This document shows positions 25,075 through 34,486 of a stretch of DNA of 64,000 nt, piece after piece; within the stretch, counting starts at the first letter, position 1, and every line of letters starts with the position of its first letter. The position numbers were made by a program, and so were the translations under genes. The notes below the pieces were generated by a model. It was not told the DNA's origin and did not search any database. It saw only the letters and a program-made list of their open reading frames with translations. Origin of the DNA: Spirosoma sp. 48-14 (GTDB taxonomy: Bacteria > Bacteroidota > Bacteroidia > Cytophagales > Spirosomataceae); contig NZ_MKUD01000063.1 in the NCBI RefSeq assembly GCF_001898575.1, forward strand, positions 62,001 through 126,000, given 5' to 3'.

Positions 25075-26943
25075 TTAGTTGTTATCGTCGTCAACGACCT
25101 CGCCTGATGCTGTTAACCCGGAAGCCGTTTTGACCAGGCGCACAAATTCGCTCCGATACCCTTCCGAATCGTCAGTCAAAGCACCCTTTGCCAGTTTAAC
25201 AACCTGTCTATAACGCGCTGACCCTTTGTAAGAAGATTCACTCAATAACAGGCCAAATTCAGCCACAGCAGCCGCAAACCGGAAATCGTTCGTTGCCCGG
25301 TCAAAGGATACCGACTTCGTTTTAACCACCTGTTGCAGTTGCCGACTAACCGAATCGGCAGGTTGCTTATATCGAACTTTGAGCGTCAACAGTTCGCCCG
25401 ATTGAGCCGATGCTTTGGTATCAACCAGTGTCTGGTATTTCAGTGAGTCTGTTTTTGGGAGATACTGACTTTTCGTACCGGCAGGAATCAGTTCGTAAAG
25501 CGCCGTTACACTATGACCAGCTCCCAGGTCGCCCGCATCTTTCTGATCGTCTTTAAAATCTTCGTTGGCCAACCGTCGATCTTCATACCCTAACAGCCGA
25601 TACGCCTGCACATACGCTGGGTTAAACTCCAGTTGTAGCTTGACATCTTTGGCCACCGTAAACAGCGTGCCGCCAAACTCATGAATGAACACCTTTCGGG
25701 CTTCGGGCAGGTTATCGATGTAGGCATAGTTGCCGTTGCCCTTATCGGCTAACGTTTCCAGATGGCTATCTTTCAAATTACCCATGCCAAAACCCAGTAC
25801 ACTCAGAAAAATACCCGTTTTTCGTTGCTGCTCAATCAGTCGCTGTAGCTCGCCCTCGCCCGAAATCCCCACGTTGAAATCGCCATCGGTAGCCAAAATG
25901 ACCCGGTTATTGCCGTTGGGGATGAAATGGTCCTTCGCCACTTTATAGGCTAATTCTATACCGGCTCCTCCGGCGGTAGAACCTCCAGCCTGCAGTTGGT
26001 TGATCGCATCCTTAATCCGCTGCGGCTGATCGCCCGACGTTGGTGGCAACACTAACCCAGCCGCACCTGCATACACCACAATAGCTACACGGTCGACGGG
26101 GCGAAGCTGATCCGTCAGCAAATTAAGCGAGGCTTGAACCAGAGGCAATTTATTGGGAGCACTCATAGATCCCGACACATCCAGCAGGAACACAAGGTTC
26201 GACGGAGGAAGCTGATCATTTTTGACACGACGCGCCTGAAGGCCGATCCGTAGCAGTTGCAGGCCAGAGTTCCAGGGCGATTCGGCTAGTTCAGTCGTGA
26301 TCGACAGAGGGGCTTCGCCAGTGGGTTGTGGGTATTGGTAACTGAAGTAGTTGATCATTTCCTCCAGTCGGACCGCATCTTTCGGTGGCCGCTGTCCATT
26401 ATTGAGCAATCGGCGGATGTTGCTGTATGAAGCCCGATCAACATCGGCAGAGAAGGTCGTAACAGGTTGCCGACGAACATCCAGAAACCCCGTTTCCTGC
26501 ATGGCTTTATAGCTTTCCGTCGATGGGTTTGGCAGAGGATGGAAAGATCTGGGTTGAGCGCCCATTGGGGCAATACTACCGGTTATGCTTCGTCTGACCT
26601 GCGTTTTATAGCCCGTCACAACAACTTCGCTTAATACCTTGGTATCCTGGGCTAATTCGACATTGATCGTTTGCCGATCGCCAATCGCAATCTCCTGGCT
26701 CGCGTAGCCGACATAGCTAAATATTAGATGCGTATTACCAGCGGGAACCTCAATAGAATAGTGGCCTCTGGCGTCTGTAGTAGCTCCCTTTTTTGTGCCT
26801 TTAACAACGACTAACACACCAGGCAACGAATCGTGGGTGATCAAATCGGCTACTGTTCCAGTAATGGTACGCCCCTGATTGGATTGGGCGTTGGCGCAGG
26901 TGATCAGCCCCAGTAGCATCCAGCATATAACGAGATTTTTCAT
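25075..26943 (-). CDS. VWA domain (YfbK-type) protein with carboxypeptidase-like N-terminal domain
   Basis: 622 residues: signal peptide (to about 19), a carboxypeptidase-regulatory-like beta-sandwich (about 24-100, RTITGTVADLITHDSLPGVLVVV), a YfbK N-terminal region (STESYKAMQETGFLDV, TTFSADVDRASYSNIRRLL), a von Willebrand A domain with the MIDAS motif DVSGS at 255-259 and LATDGDFNVG, and the C-terminal DUF3520 region ending in an acidic tail. The VWA part probably binds a protein partner through a metal ion at the cell surface. The binding partner is not known. It is divergent from the TonB receptor gene. Confidence 0.9.
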   Translation of the reverse strand: MKNLVICWMLLGLITCANAQSNQGRTITGTVADLITHDSLPGVLVVVKGTKKGATTDARGHYSIEVPAGNTHLIFSYVGYASQEIAIGDRQTINVELAQDTKVLSEVVVTGYKTQVRRSITGSIAPMGAQPRSFHPLPNPSTESYKAMQETGFLDVRRQPVTTFSADVDRASYSNIRRLLNNGQRPPKDAVRLEEMINYFSYQYPQPTGEAPLSITTELAESPWNSGLQLLRIGLQARRVKNDQLPPSNLVFLLDVSGSMSAPNKLPLVQASLNLLTDQLRPVDRVAIVVYAGAAGLVLPPTSGDQPQRIKDAINQLQAGGSTAGGAGIELAYKVAKDHFIPNGNNRVILATDGDFNVGISGEGELQRLIEQQRKTGIFLSVLGFGMGNLKDSHLETLADKGNGNYAYIDNLPEARKVFIHEFGGTLFTVAKDVKLQLEFNPAYVQAYRLLGYEDRRLANEDFKDDQKDAGDLGAGHSVTALYELIPAGTKSQYLPKTDSLKYQTLVDTKASAQSGELLTLKVRYKQPADSVSRQLQQVVKTKSVSFDRATNDFRFAAAVAEFGLLLSESSYKGSARYRQVVKLAKGALTDDSEGYRSEFVRLVKTASGLTASGEVVDDDNN

Positions 26944-27308
26944 GATCGATGGAATTTAGGATAGTGCACATTCTGGTTTCCAGAACAGATACAATTTACA
27001 CTAAAAAAAGTACACGTTGACTCACAATCCCATTTTCTGATTCGCTGTCAACGCAACTCTATTGGCCAGCGATTTTAACGAACGGCCTTCCAGCCAGTTG
27101 ATGCAAGTGACTCTATTTTTCCACAAATCGTTGGAACGAGTCAACTCCGGCTGACCACAACATACATCATCCCCTTTTCATCACTCATTTCCATTCACTT
27201 CATCTGGTCAAACTTCCGTTTCACCCATGAGCTAAGTGGCGGTCAGACGAGCGGCCCGCAACTTTGAGCCAGCAAACAACAAATACTGGCTCAAACGCGC
27301 CATTCATC
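26944..27308. other. Divergent intergenic region
   Basis: 365 bp between the VWA gene and the TonB receptor gene. It contains an inverted pair GTTGACTC (27016-27023) and GAGTCAAC (27138-27145), which could be a regulator site or chance. No ORF or RNA gene can be supported. Confidence 0.3.
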
Positions 27309-29672
27309 ATGAAGATTTTTATCGCCTTTTTCCTCTTTGTCAACCTCCGCGCTACTGGCTGGGCTCAGTCTGTAACTTACCGGGGCGTTGTGATCGACGG
27401 GCAAACTAAAGAACCCATACCCGGTGCTACGGTTCGCCAATCAGGATTCACTGCCGGAACAAGCACGGATGCCCAGGGGCGTTTTACGTTGACTACCCAG
27501 CAGGCCGTTGATAGTCTGGTTGTGAGCACAATGGGTTATCAGGAGCGTCGGATAGTCGCATCCAATAACCTTACCATCGCCCTGAATCCGAAAGTTGAAG
27601 ACCTCCAGCCGGTGGTTGTAACGGCCAGCCGGGAAGCTCAGGCCCGCTCGGAAGCACCGGTAGCCATCAGCCGGATTTCGCCAACCATGTTACAGGAGAC
27701 AAAAGCCGTGAACCTGTACGAGGTGATCAACAAAACACCCGGCGTGGTGATGCCCAATCTGGGCAATGAACAGCACATGATGGGTATTCGGCAACCGTTC
27801 GGCACCAACGCTTACTACCTCTATCTGGAAGATGGCTTACCTGTACGGCCAATGGGCATTTTTAATCACAACGCGCTGATCGAACTGAATTCACTGGCAA
27901 TCAGCTCCGTGGAAGTAGTAAAAGGTCCTGTCTCGTCGCTCTATGGGCCCGAAGCGGTGGGTGGAGCGGTCAATTTCCTGACGCACCGGCCTACCGCAGT
28001 GCCTGTTATTCGCGTTGGCGTGATGGGCGATGGCTGGGGATACCGTCGGGCACAGGCTGGCGTAGGCGGAATGCTGACCAAACGACTGGGGGTTTTCGTT
28101 GGCACGTCGGTAGCCCGGCAACGCAATAGCTGGCAATCGCAAAGTGATTTCGATAAATTCTCCCTGAATCTTCGAGCCGACTATGCACTCTCCGACAAAA
28201 CACGCCTGATAGGAACCACCACGTATAACCAATATCACTCTCAAACGGGTGGTAGTGTCGATAGTGTGGCCTACTACAGCCGAACGTATACCAGCACAAC
28301 CGATTTCACCTACCGCGATGTGATGGCGTTCCGGTCACGGCTGACGCTGGAACACCAATGGGCAACCCACAGCGAAACGGCCATAACCGCTTTTTATCGC
28401 GATAATAGCCTGAAACAGAACCCAAACTACAGCATTCGCTGGAAAACGGGCGCCACTACAGCCACGGGCGAAATCAACGAAAATAGCTTTCGTAGCTTCG
28501 GGTTGATGGCCCAGCACAGCCAGCGATTTACCTGGATGGACAGCCGATTGCTGGCGGGCCTTCTGTACGATAACTCACCGAACACCTACTACGCCTACCA
28601 GACCGAATTGCAGGCAGTGTTACGCCCCGATGGCCGTTCGGTTGAGTGGTATAATCAGGTGCGGAAACTGCCCGACCAGTTTCTGAGCCGCTACGAAGCC
28701 TCGATTTATAATACAGCGGTGTATGCCCAGTACGACTTTATGCCTGTATCCCATCTGCGGTTATCGATAGGCGCACGCTATGACCGGATGTCGTTCGATT
28801 ATACCAATTTTCTGGACAAAACAACGGGCAACAAAGCCTATAATCAACTCACCCCCAAGCTTGGCCTGACGTATGACCTGGGACAAGGGCGTGGCCTGTA
28901 TGCCAACATTAGTCGTGGGTTTTCGCCACCGGGGTTGACCGCCATCTTTCGTAAAAATACAGCCGCAGCTACCGATCAGCCTCCGTTTTATTACAACCTG
29001 CAACCAGCTTTGTTCACCAATGTAGAGCTGGGCGGCTGGGCCTCCCTGCTGAATCGGAAACTGAATATCGACTGGGCTTTGTATCAGATGAACGGCCAGA
29101 ACGAACTGCTAAGCATCCGCCAGCCCGACAACTCGACCGACTACCAGAGCGCGGGTCGTACCCTTCATCAGGGCCTCGAATACAGCCTGACCTACAAACC
29201 AAACAGCCAGTGGTTTTTCCGATTCGGCGGCACCAACCCGGTCCATCGCTTTATCGACTTCGCACTGAGCAACAAACAGTCCGATGCAGTACAAAATCTG
29301 GCGAATTACGACATGCCACAGGCCCCACGCTGGGTCGCCAATACGGAACTAACCTACAAACCACGCTGGGCCAAAGGATTACGGCTTGCTATGGAGTGGC
29401 AGCGAATCAGTACCTGGTACCAAAATCAGGTCAACACGGTGCGCTACGACGACCGGGGGGCTTTCGGAGCCAGGGGTGTTAGCGTGCTAAACCTGCGGAC
29501 AGGTTATGCATACAAAGGAATCGAGTTGTACGCCAACGTCCTGAATTTAACCAACGAACTCTACGCCAACAACGCCACCCGTGGCAATGCCGCTACCGAC
29601 CGCACCACGTTTACACCAGCCGCACCGCGCACATTTGTCATTGGCCTGCAATACCAGTTTACGGGAAAATAA
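27309..29672 (+). CDS. TonB-dependent receptor
   Basis: About 787 residues from the ATG at 27309, which places a signal peptide first (MKIFIAFFLFVNLRATGWAQ); the longer reading from a TTG at 27264 adds 15 residues with no purpose. A carboxypeptidase-like domain (about 23-105) is followed by the plug (ALSPTMLQ-like region, VYEVINKTPGVVMPNLGNEQ..., DGLPVRPMG, SVEVVKGPVSSLYGPEAVGG) and a beta-barrel ending in LQYQF plus TGK. It is followed after 9 bp by a sialidase-like gene and then a DUF5602 gene, probably one operon. Substrate unknown: the partners do not fit a SusCD pair. Confidence 0.92.
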   Translation: MKIFIAFFLFVNLRATGWAQSVTYRGVVIDGQTKEPIPGATVRQSGFTAGTSTDAQGRFTLTTQQAVDSLVVSTMGYQERRIVASNNLTIALNPKVEDLQPVVVTASREAQARSEAPVAISRISPTMLQETKAVNLYEVINKTPGVVMPNLGNEQHMMGIRQPFGTNAYYLYLEDGLPVRPMGIFNHNALIELNSLAISSVEVVKGPVSSLYGPEAVGGAVNFLTHRPTAVPVIRVGVMGDGWGYRRAQAGVGGMLTKRLGVFVGTSVARQRNSWQSQSDFDKFSLNLRADYALSDKTRLIGTTTYNQYHSQTGGSVDSVAYYSRTYTSTTDFTYRDVMAFRSRLTLEHQWATHSETAITAFYRDNSLKQNPNYSIRWKTGATTATGEINENSFRSFGLMAQHSQRFTWMDSRLLAGLLYDNSPNTYYAYQTELQAVLRPDGRSVEWYNQVRKLPDQFLSRYEASIYNTAVYAQYDFMPVSHLRLSIGARYDRMSFDYTNFLDKTTGNKAYNQLTPKLGLTYDLGQGRGLYANISRGFSPPGLTAIFRKNTAAATDQPPFYYNLQPALFTNVELGGWASLLNRKLNIDWALYQMNGQNELLSIRQPDNSTDYQSAGRTLHQGLEYSLTYKPNSQWFFRFGGTNPVHRFIDFALSNKQSDAVQNLANYDMPQAPRWVANTELTYKPRWAKGLRLAMEWQRISTWYQNQVNTVRYDDRGAFGARGVSVLNLRTGYAYKGIELYANVLNLTNELYANNATRGNAATDRTTFTPAAPRTFVIGLQYQFTGK

Positions 29673-29681
29673 TCAACCAAT

Positions 29682-30878
29682 ATGAAAACTACCTTCCTCT
29701 TTTTCAATCTGTTTTTTACGATTCTGACTGCCCTGGCAGGTCCACCTAGTCCGTCACTGACCATTTCTAAATCGTCGTTTCCCCGGCTATTCACCGACCA
29801 GAATGGCAATCCGGTTCTTAGCTGGATTGAACGAACGGATGCTAATCTGTCGCTGGTCTACCGCGTTTCTACCGATGGTGGAGATACCTTTGGCGAGCCT
29901 AAGCAGATTTTGTTACCGCCATCGACGGCAGCACATGGCGAAGATGTACCGAAATTAATTTTTAAGCGGGATGGGACCCGGATGGTTGTTTTCAGCCTGC
30001 CGAAACCAACGCCAGAGGCTCTTCGGGCCGGGAATCTGCTCTATCAAACGTCGACCGATCAGGGTAAAACCTGGACAACGGCCCAACCCGTTCATCGCGA
30101 CACCACAGCCGGTAAGAGCCACTCGTACGCTGACCTGACCCAACTACCCAATGGCGAAATTGGCCTGATCTGGCTGGATGATAAACTTCCGGGTAACGAA
30201 GGGCGTAGCGTCCGGTTTACCCAGACATTGGCTTCCGGCGGTTTTGGTCCCGAGGTAATCGTCGATTCCAACGCCTGTCAGTGCTGCCGCCCTGGTATAG
30301 CGGTCGATAAACAGGGACGCATCTACCTAACCTATCGCGACTGGCTTCCTACCGAAACCGGCCCCGGTGCCCGCGATATTAGTTACGTTGTATCGACAGA
30401 TGGGGGGCAGTCGTTTTCAAGGCCAGCGGTAGCCGGATATGATAACTGGCAGATCAATGCCTGCCCCCACTCAGGCCCCCAGTTATTCGTGCGCGACGAG
30501 GCTGTGTATGCAACCTGGTATTCGGGTGCCAGCGGCCACGAAGGCATTCGGCTGACTCGGCTGGACAAGCTCCAGTCGCCCGAACTCATCCTGGGACCGC
30601 AACGGACGCATCCACAACTAACCGGCTGGGCCGACGGTCGATTGGCGCTGGTTTGGGAGGAGCTGATCGGCGAAGCACCCAATGCCTACCATCAAATCCT
30701 GTTACGGACGTATGCACCTGATGGAAAATCCAGAACCGTTGCGCTGACCGCTCCTGGTGAACTGACCTCGCTGCCTGTACTTCTTCCAACTGAGAAAGGG
30801 CTACTGGTGGCCTATCAGGTGTGGCATGGTCAGGATACCAGTGTGACCCTTAAGCAAATTTCTTTTTTTCAACCATAA
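29682..30878 (+). CDS. Sialidase-like (BNR/Asp-box) exported protein with CxCC motif
   Basis: 398 residues, signal peptide (to about 20, ILTALAG), then a six-bladed-propeller-like protein with Asp-boxes STDGGDTF, STDQGKTW and STDGGQSF. An odd feature is the segment DSNACQCCRPGIAVD, with three close cysteines that the sialidase catalytic site does not need. The Arg triad and Tyr/Glu of true sialidases cannot be assigned by eye. The gene lies between a TonB receptor and a DUF5602 gene with spacers of only 9 and 13 bp. A binding or metal-handling role on the periplasmic side is as likely as hydrolysis. Confidence 0.8.
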   Translation: MKTTFLFFNLFFTILTALAGPPSPSLTISKSSFPRLFTDQNGNPVLSWIERTDANLSLVYRVSTDGGDTFGEPKQILLPPSTAAHGEDVPKLIFKRDGTRMVVFSLPKPTPEALRAGNLLYQTSTDQGKTWTTAQPVHRDTTAGKSHSYADLTQLPNGEIGLIWLDDKLPGNEGRSVRFTQTLASGGFGPEVIVDSNACQCCRPGIAVDKQGRIYLTYRDWLPTETGPGARDISYVVSTDGGQSFSRPAVAGYDNWQINACPHSGPQLFVRDEAVYATWYSGASGHEGIRLTRLDKLQSPELILGPQRTHPQLTGWADGRLALVWEELIGEAPNAYHQILLRTYAPDGKSRTVALTAPGELTSLPVLLPTEKGLLVAYQVWHGQDTSVTLKQISFFQP

Positions 30879-30891
30879 ACAATCAAATCCA

Positions 30892-31653
30892 ATGAACCTA
30901 ATTGCTCTGGCTCTTGTAGCCGCCACAACCCTTACCGGATCCGTCCAGACTGGGTCCATCGACACGCCTAAAGGCGACAAAAAACCAGCTACCACCATTC
31001 ACTACGGTGAAGCTGTAAAAGCGGGTAATGGAACCCTGCGCTCATTTGTGCGCACCGACGAAAAAGGGAATCCAACCCAGTTTGGTGTAGCGATTTCGGA
31101 GGCTACGCTCAACAGCCTTTCTCCAGAAATGTCGCACTGGATCATCAGTCCGCCTAAAGAGGCCGACAAAACTCTGATCAAGCACGTTGCTTTTGGCTGG
31201 ATGCCACATGGTCACGAACCGGATGGCGTTTACAATGTCCCGCATTTCGATTGCCACTTCTATTACACCTCCAGCGAAGAGCGGGATGGCATTCAGCCGA
31301 ATGACCCTCGCTTTGTGAAGAACCCGGATATGGCGTATCTGCCCCAGGGATCAGTACGAGACGCAGGCGTTCCGCAGATGGGTGTCCACTGGATTGATCC
31401 GACTAGTGGCGAATTTCAGGGGAAACCATTTACCACGACGTTTATCTATGGTGCCCTCGATGGGAAAGTTACGTTCCTGGAGCCTATGTTTACGCTGGCT
31501 TTCCTGAAAAATGTAAAGGATGAACGTCTGCCCATCAAGCAGCCGCAGAAGTTTGAAAAAGCGGGTTTTTACCCCACCGAGTATCGGTATGTATACAACG
31601 CAGCCGAAAAACAGTATGAGGTGATTCTGGAAAATCTGCAAAGCCGCCAGTAA
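30892..31653 (+). CDS. DUF5602 (TTHB210-like) exported protein
   Basis: 253 residues, a paralogue of the lipoprotein at 24090-24845: shared blocks include GNGTLRSFVRTDEKGNPTQF, MPHGHEPDGVYN with PHFDCHFYYT, and a C-terminal KAGFYPTEYRYVYNAAEKQY. It has a signal peptide without a lipobox (MNLIALALVAATTLTGSVQ), so it is probably soluble in the periplasm or secreted. It is the third gene of the TonB receptor / sialidase-like set. Function unknown; the conserved His set may bind metal. Confidence 0.85.
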   Translation: MNLIALALVAATTLTGSVQTGSIDTPKGDKKPATTIHYGEAVKAGNGTLRSFVRTDEKGNPTQFGVAISEATLNSLSPEMSHWIISPPKEADKTLIKHVAFGWMPHGHEPDGVYNVPHFDCHFYYTSSEERDGIQPNDPRFVKNPDMAYLPQGSVRDAGVPQMGVHWIDPTSGEFQGKPFTTTFIYGALDGKVTFLEPMFTLAFLKNVKDERLPIKQPQKFEKAGFYPTEYRYVYNAAEKQYEVILENLQSRQ

Positions 31654-31660
31654 ACCTATC

Positions 31661-31707
31661 AGAAAAAGCAAGGAACACCTGGTTGCTGGGTGGTCCTTGC
31701 TTTTTCT
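31661..31707. terminator. Bidirectional terminator
   Basis: AGAAAAAGCAAGGA (31661-31674) is an exact complement of TCCTTGCTTTTTCT (31694-31707). It serves the DUF5602 gene and the convergent DUF1835 gene. Confidence 0.85.
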
Positions 31708-31709
31708 GG

Positions 31710-32537
31710 TTAGTGGCTACCTTCAACCAACTTACCATCCTGCTCCTGAATGATTTCCTGGTCGATGAGTCGAGTGAGGTAGTTCTCAATACTCCAGTCG
31801 CCTAAACCATAAATTCGATCCGTCGACAACCATTCACCTACGATCTGGCGGGACGTTTTAGGCGCTGCCTGAACCAGATTCAGCAATTGGTTTTCGATCA
31901 TCGACAACCCATTTGCTCCTACCTGTAAACGAGACAGATGCGCCTGCAAGGCTTCGCGCAGGAACCGCAATCGGCCAAAATCTCCCGCTATTATCTGGTT
32001 CAGGGCCACCACATCCGAGGCAGCATAGGCAGCCCACACACGAGCCGCCAACCTCAATTCAAAATCGGTCAAGGGTTCGGCCTGCGGATACAACGAAGCC
32101 AGTTGAGCACCCGTTAGCTGGCCAAGTCCTTTAAAATCGGAAATACCGTCGAACTGATTGATGGATACTTGTTTCAATACGGTATTACCCCGTTCAGCAC
32201 GCGAAAAACGAGCCAGCAAAAAGACCAGATTGATCTGGCAAAACAAGTCGTGTTCAAACCAGAGTATAATCTGATCGTAGGCGTTGGGCTGATAAATTTG
32301 GTCAAATTCGGCAACTACTTTCTGCTGATAGGTATCTGTTTCGTCTCGCCGATCGCCAAACTCAGCACGTAGCCAGTTTTCGCGCAATTTCCATAAGGCA
32401 GTATCCGGCTGCGTGGCATCCAGCAATGGTCCTTCGGACAGCATTTCGCGCCATATAGCTAGTTCGCCGGGCAGGCCAGCTTCTGCAAACGAATAGGCTG
32501 TAGCATCGCCATTTAATACGTGCAAGATTTTTTCCAT
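31710..32537 (-). CDS. DUF1835 domain-containing protein
   Basis: 275 residues without a signal peptide. The N-terminus MEKILHVLNGDATAYSFAEA and the WREMLSEGPL segment are the DUF1835 signature (a small alpha/beta domain); a matching C-terminal helical part (DUF3658-like) ends in a possible winged-helix-like segment. Function is not known. It is followed by no gene on its strand, and the histidine kinase gene begins 84 bp upstream in the same direction, so they may share a transcript. Confidence 0.85.
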   Translation of the reverse strand: MEKILHVLNGDATAYSFAEAGLPGELAIWREMLSEGPLLDATQPDTALWKLRENWLRAEFGDRRDETDTYQQKVVAEFDQIYQPNAYDQIILWFEHDLFCQINLVFLLARFSRAERGNTVLKQVSINQFDGISDFKGLGQLTGAQLASLYPQAEPLTDFELRLAARVWAAYAASDVVALNQIIAGDFGRLRFLREALQAHLSRLQVGANGLSMIENQLLNLVQAAPKTSRQIVGEWLSTDRIYGLGDWSIENYLTRLIDQEIIQEQDGKLVEGSH

Positions 32538-32620
32538 TAGTCTGTGTTGTTAATTTAAACTCTTGTTCTCTACCAGTTAAAGATAACCTCCTCCGCGAAG
32601 AAATCCTTGTGAGTCAGCCA

Positions 32621-34189
32621 TTAAACAGGCAAATACACCCAAAACGTGGCCCCTTCACCGGGAGAACTGGTAGCCGTAATAGCGCCCCCATGCGCTTCCG
32701 CTACACGCTGGCAGATCGCCAGTCCCACACCTGTTCCGGCATATTCGTTTTTACCATGCAGGCGCTGAAAAACCTGAAAGATGCGATCTACATACTGGAC
32801 GTCGAAACCGATCCCTTTATCACACACACTGACTTCATGAAACAACGTAGCAAGGCTGGTTGGCTTAACGGATTGGGGGAGTTCATTTCGTGGCCGCAGG
32901 TCGCTTTTTATCTGCACAAATGGACGATGGCCGGGTTTATTAAACTTCAGGGCATTGGCAATCAGATTCTGGAAGAGCTGCCCCAATTGCGAAGTATCCC
33001 CGTTCACCATCGGTAAACTATGGACAACAATCTCGGCATTCTGCTGACTAATAGCCCAGTCGAGTGTCGTCAATACATCGGTTACTACGTCAGTCAGAGA
33101 AACTATTCGAAAATCCTGGGGGCTTAGTGGTGTTCGTGAATAAGTCAATAGATCCTTGATCAGAATCGACATGCGAGCCCCTGCCAGGTTTATACGCTGG
33201 AGATAATCGCTGCCGGTTTCGGTTAGTTGCCCATCCAATTGATTTTCCAACAACGTACTGAACGACTGAATTTTACGCAGCGGCTCCTGAAGGTCGTGGC
33301 TGGCAATGTAAGCGAACTGTTTCAAATTCTCATTCGATCGGTTCAACTCGTCAATCTTCGCTTCAAGCTGGAGTTGCAGTTGCCTCAACCGAGTGAAATC
33401 GGTAAAGTGAATAACCACCTCGTCGTCCAGCTTGAACGTACTCATCAGATTATACAGGTCAAGCCCATCTTTATCATAATGGATTTCAAAGGTGAGCGGT
33501 TGACCCGTTTGGTAGGTTTCGACGGGATTAGTAAAACTTACTGTTTCAAAATAGCCCGGAAACACCTCTCCTACCCGTTTCCCCTGCAACTGGTCGGGCG
33601 TAGTGTTCGCATAGGCGGCATACGCCTGGTTGGTCAATCGAAAGCGAAAATCCACAATTTCGCCATTCTCGATTATTGGCTGAAGAACCTGCAACGGCTC
33701 CTTTAACAAATTGATAAGGGTTTGCAGGTACTCATTTGCCTGGGCCACTTCCATCAGTTGTACCTCATGAGTCACATCCTCAACCGAATGAAGGATATAG
33801 GCCAGCTCACCATCAGGCCCTAAAACGGGTTTATTGACCGGTCGCCAGGCACGCCCTTCCAGCACACCCGTATGCGTATTAAGCCACTGATGGCGCTGGT
33901 CAGCCATTGCGTGAACCTGTTTGGTTTGCAACACCTGCCATAGCGATTGCCGAAGCTGATCGGCAATGCCATCATGATGTCCATCGCTGAAGAACGAATC
34001 AAATACACCACGCCCAACCAGAGGTTCCCGTTGCAGGTCGAGTGCCGCCAGGTAATCGTCCGACACAGCCAGAATCGTGAAGGTCGGTGCATCTGGCTTA
34101 AGTACCAGGTGCTTACCAGGCATCGCATTAAAAAGAAAAACAGGGATGGATTGTCCATCCGGGTCATTTACAGAAAAAGGCATCATCAA
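32621..34189 (-). CDS. PAS-domain sensor histidine kinase
   Basis: 522 residues, no membrane span, so cytoplasmic. Two PAS-like sensor blocks (about 25-145 and 160-270) are followed by a short coiled coil (about 268-292), a HisKA domain with the phospho-acceptor H298 in IASHDLQEPLRKIQSF, and an HATPase domain with N-box LIANALKFN, the DKGIGFD motif and GTGVGLAICQRVAEAHGG. This is the phytochrome/bacteriophytochrome-like kinase layout found in many Cytophagales light or redox sensors, but no chromophore site is visible. No response regulator is adjacent, so it is an orphan kinase. Confidence 0.9.
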   Translation of the reverse strand: MMMPFSVNDPDGQSIPVFLFNAMPGKHLVLKPDAPTFTILAVSDDYLAALDLQREPLVGRGVFDSFFSDGHHDGIADQLRQSLWQVLQTKQVHAMADQRHQWLNTHTGVLEGRAWRPVNKPVLGPDGELAYILHSVEDVTHEVQLMEVAQANEYLQTLINLLKEPLQVLQPIIENGEIVDFRFRLTNQAYAAYANTTPDQLQGKRVGEVFPGYFETVSFTNPVETYQTGQPLTFEIHYDKDGLDLYNLMSTFKLDDEVVIHFTDFTRLRQLQLQLEAKIDELNRSNENLKQFAYIASHDLQEPLRKIQSFSTLLENQLDGQLTETGSDYLQRINLAGARMSILIKDLLTYSRTPLSPQDFRIVSLTDVVTDVLTTLDWAISQQNAEIVVHSLPMVNGDTSQLGQLFQNLIANALKFNKPGHRPFVQIKSDLRPRNELPQSVKPTSLATLFHEVSVCDKGIGFDVQYVDRIFQVFQRLHGKNEYAGTGVGLAICQRVAEAHGGAITATSSPGEGATFWVYLPV

Positions 34190-34486
34190 GAACCATCCTG
34201 GTGGGTTTTAATGATCGTTAAGCATTAGCGGGTACGGCAGGAGCGAATCAAAAAATAAAAGGAAACACCTATTACCGATCTAAAATTATAGGCAAAATAG
34301 TTATTTACCTAAATCATATGTACAAAACACCATAGACTACGATTTAAAAGGAAGACAGAAACCATCCTATGCCTATTTGGTATTGCGAAAAGTCTATAGA
34401 CTTTACAACGGCGACCTTCATTGCTACGCGCTGAATTCGTACCTTGCAGAAAAATTAAGCCTAGATAGTACGTACACGATTCGCTC

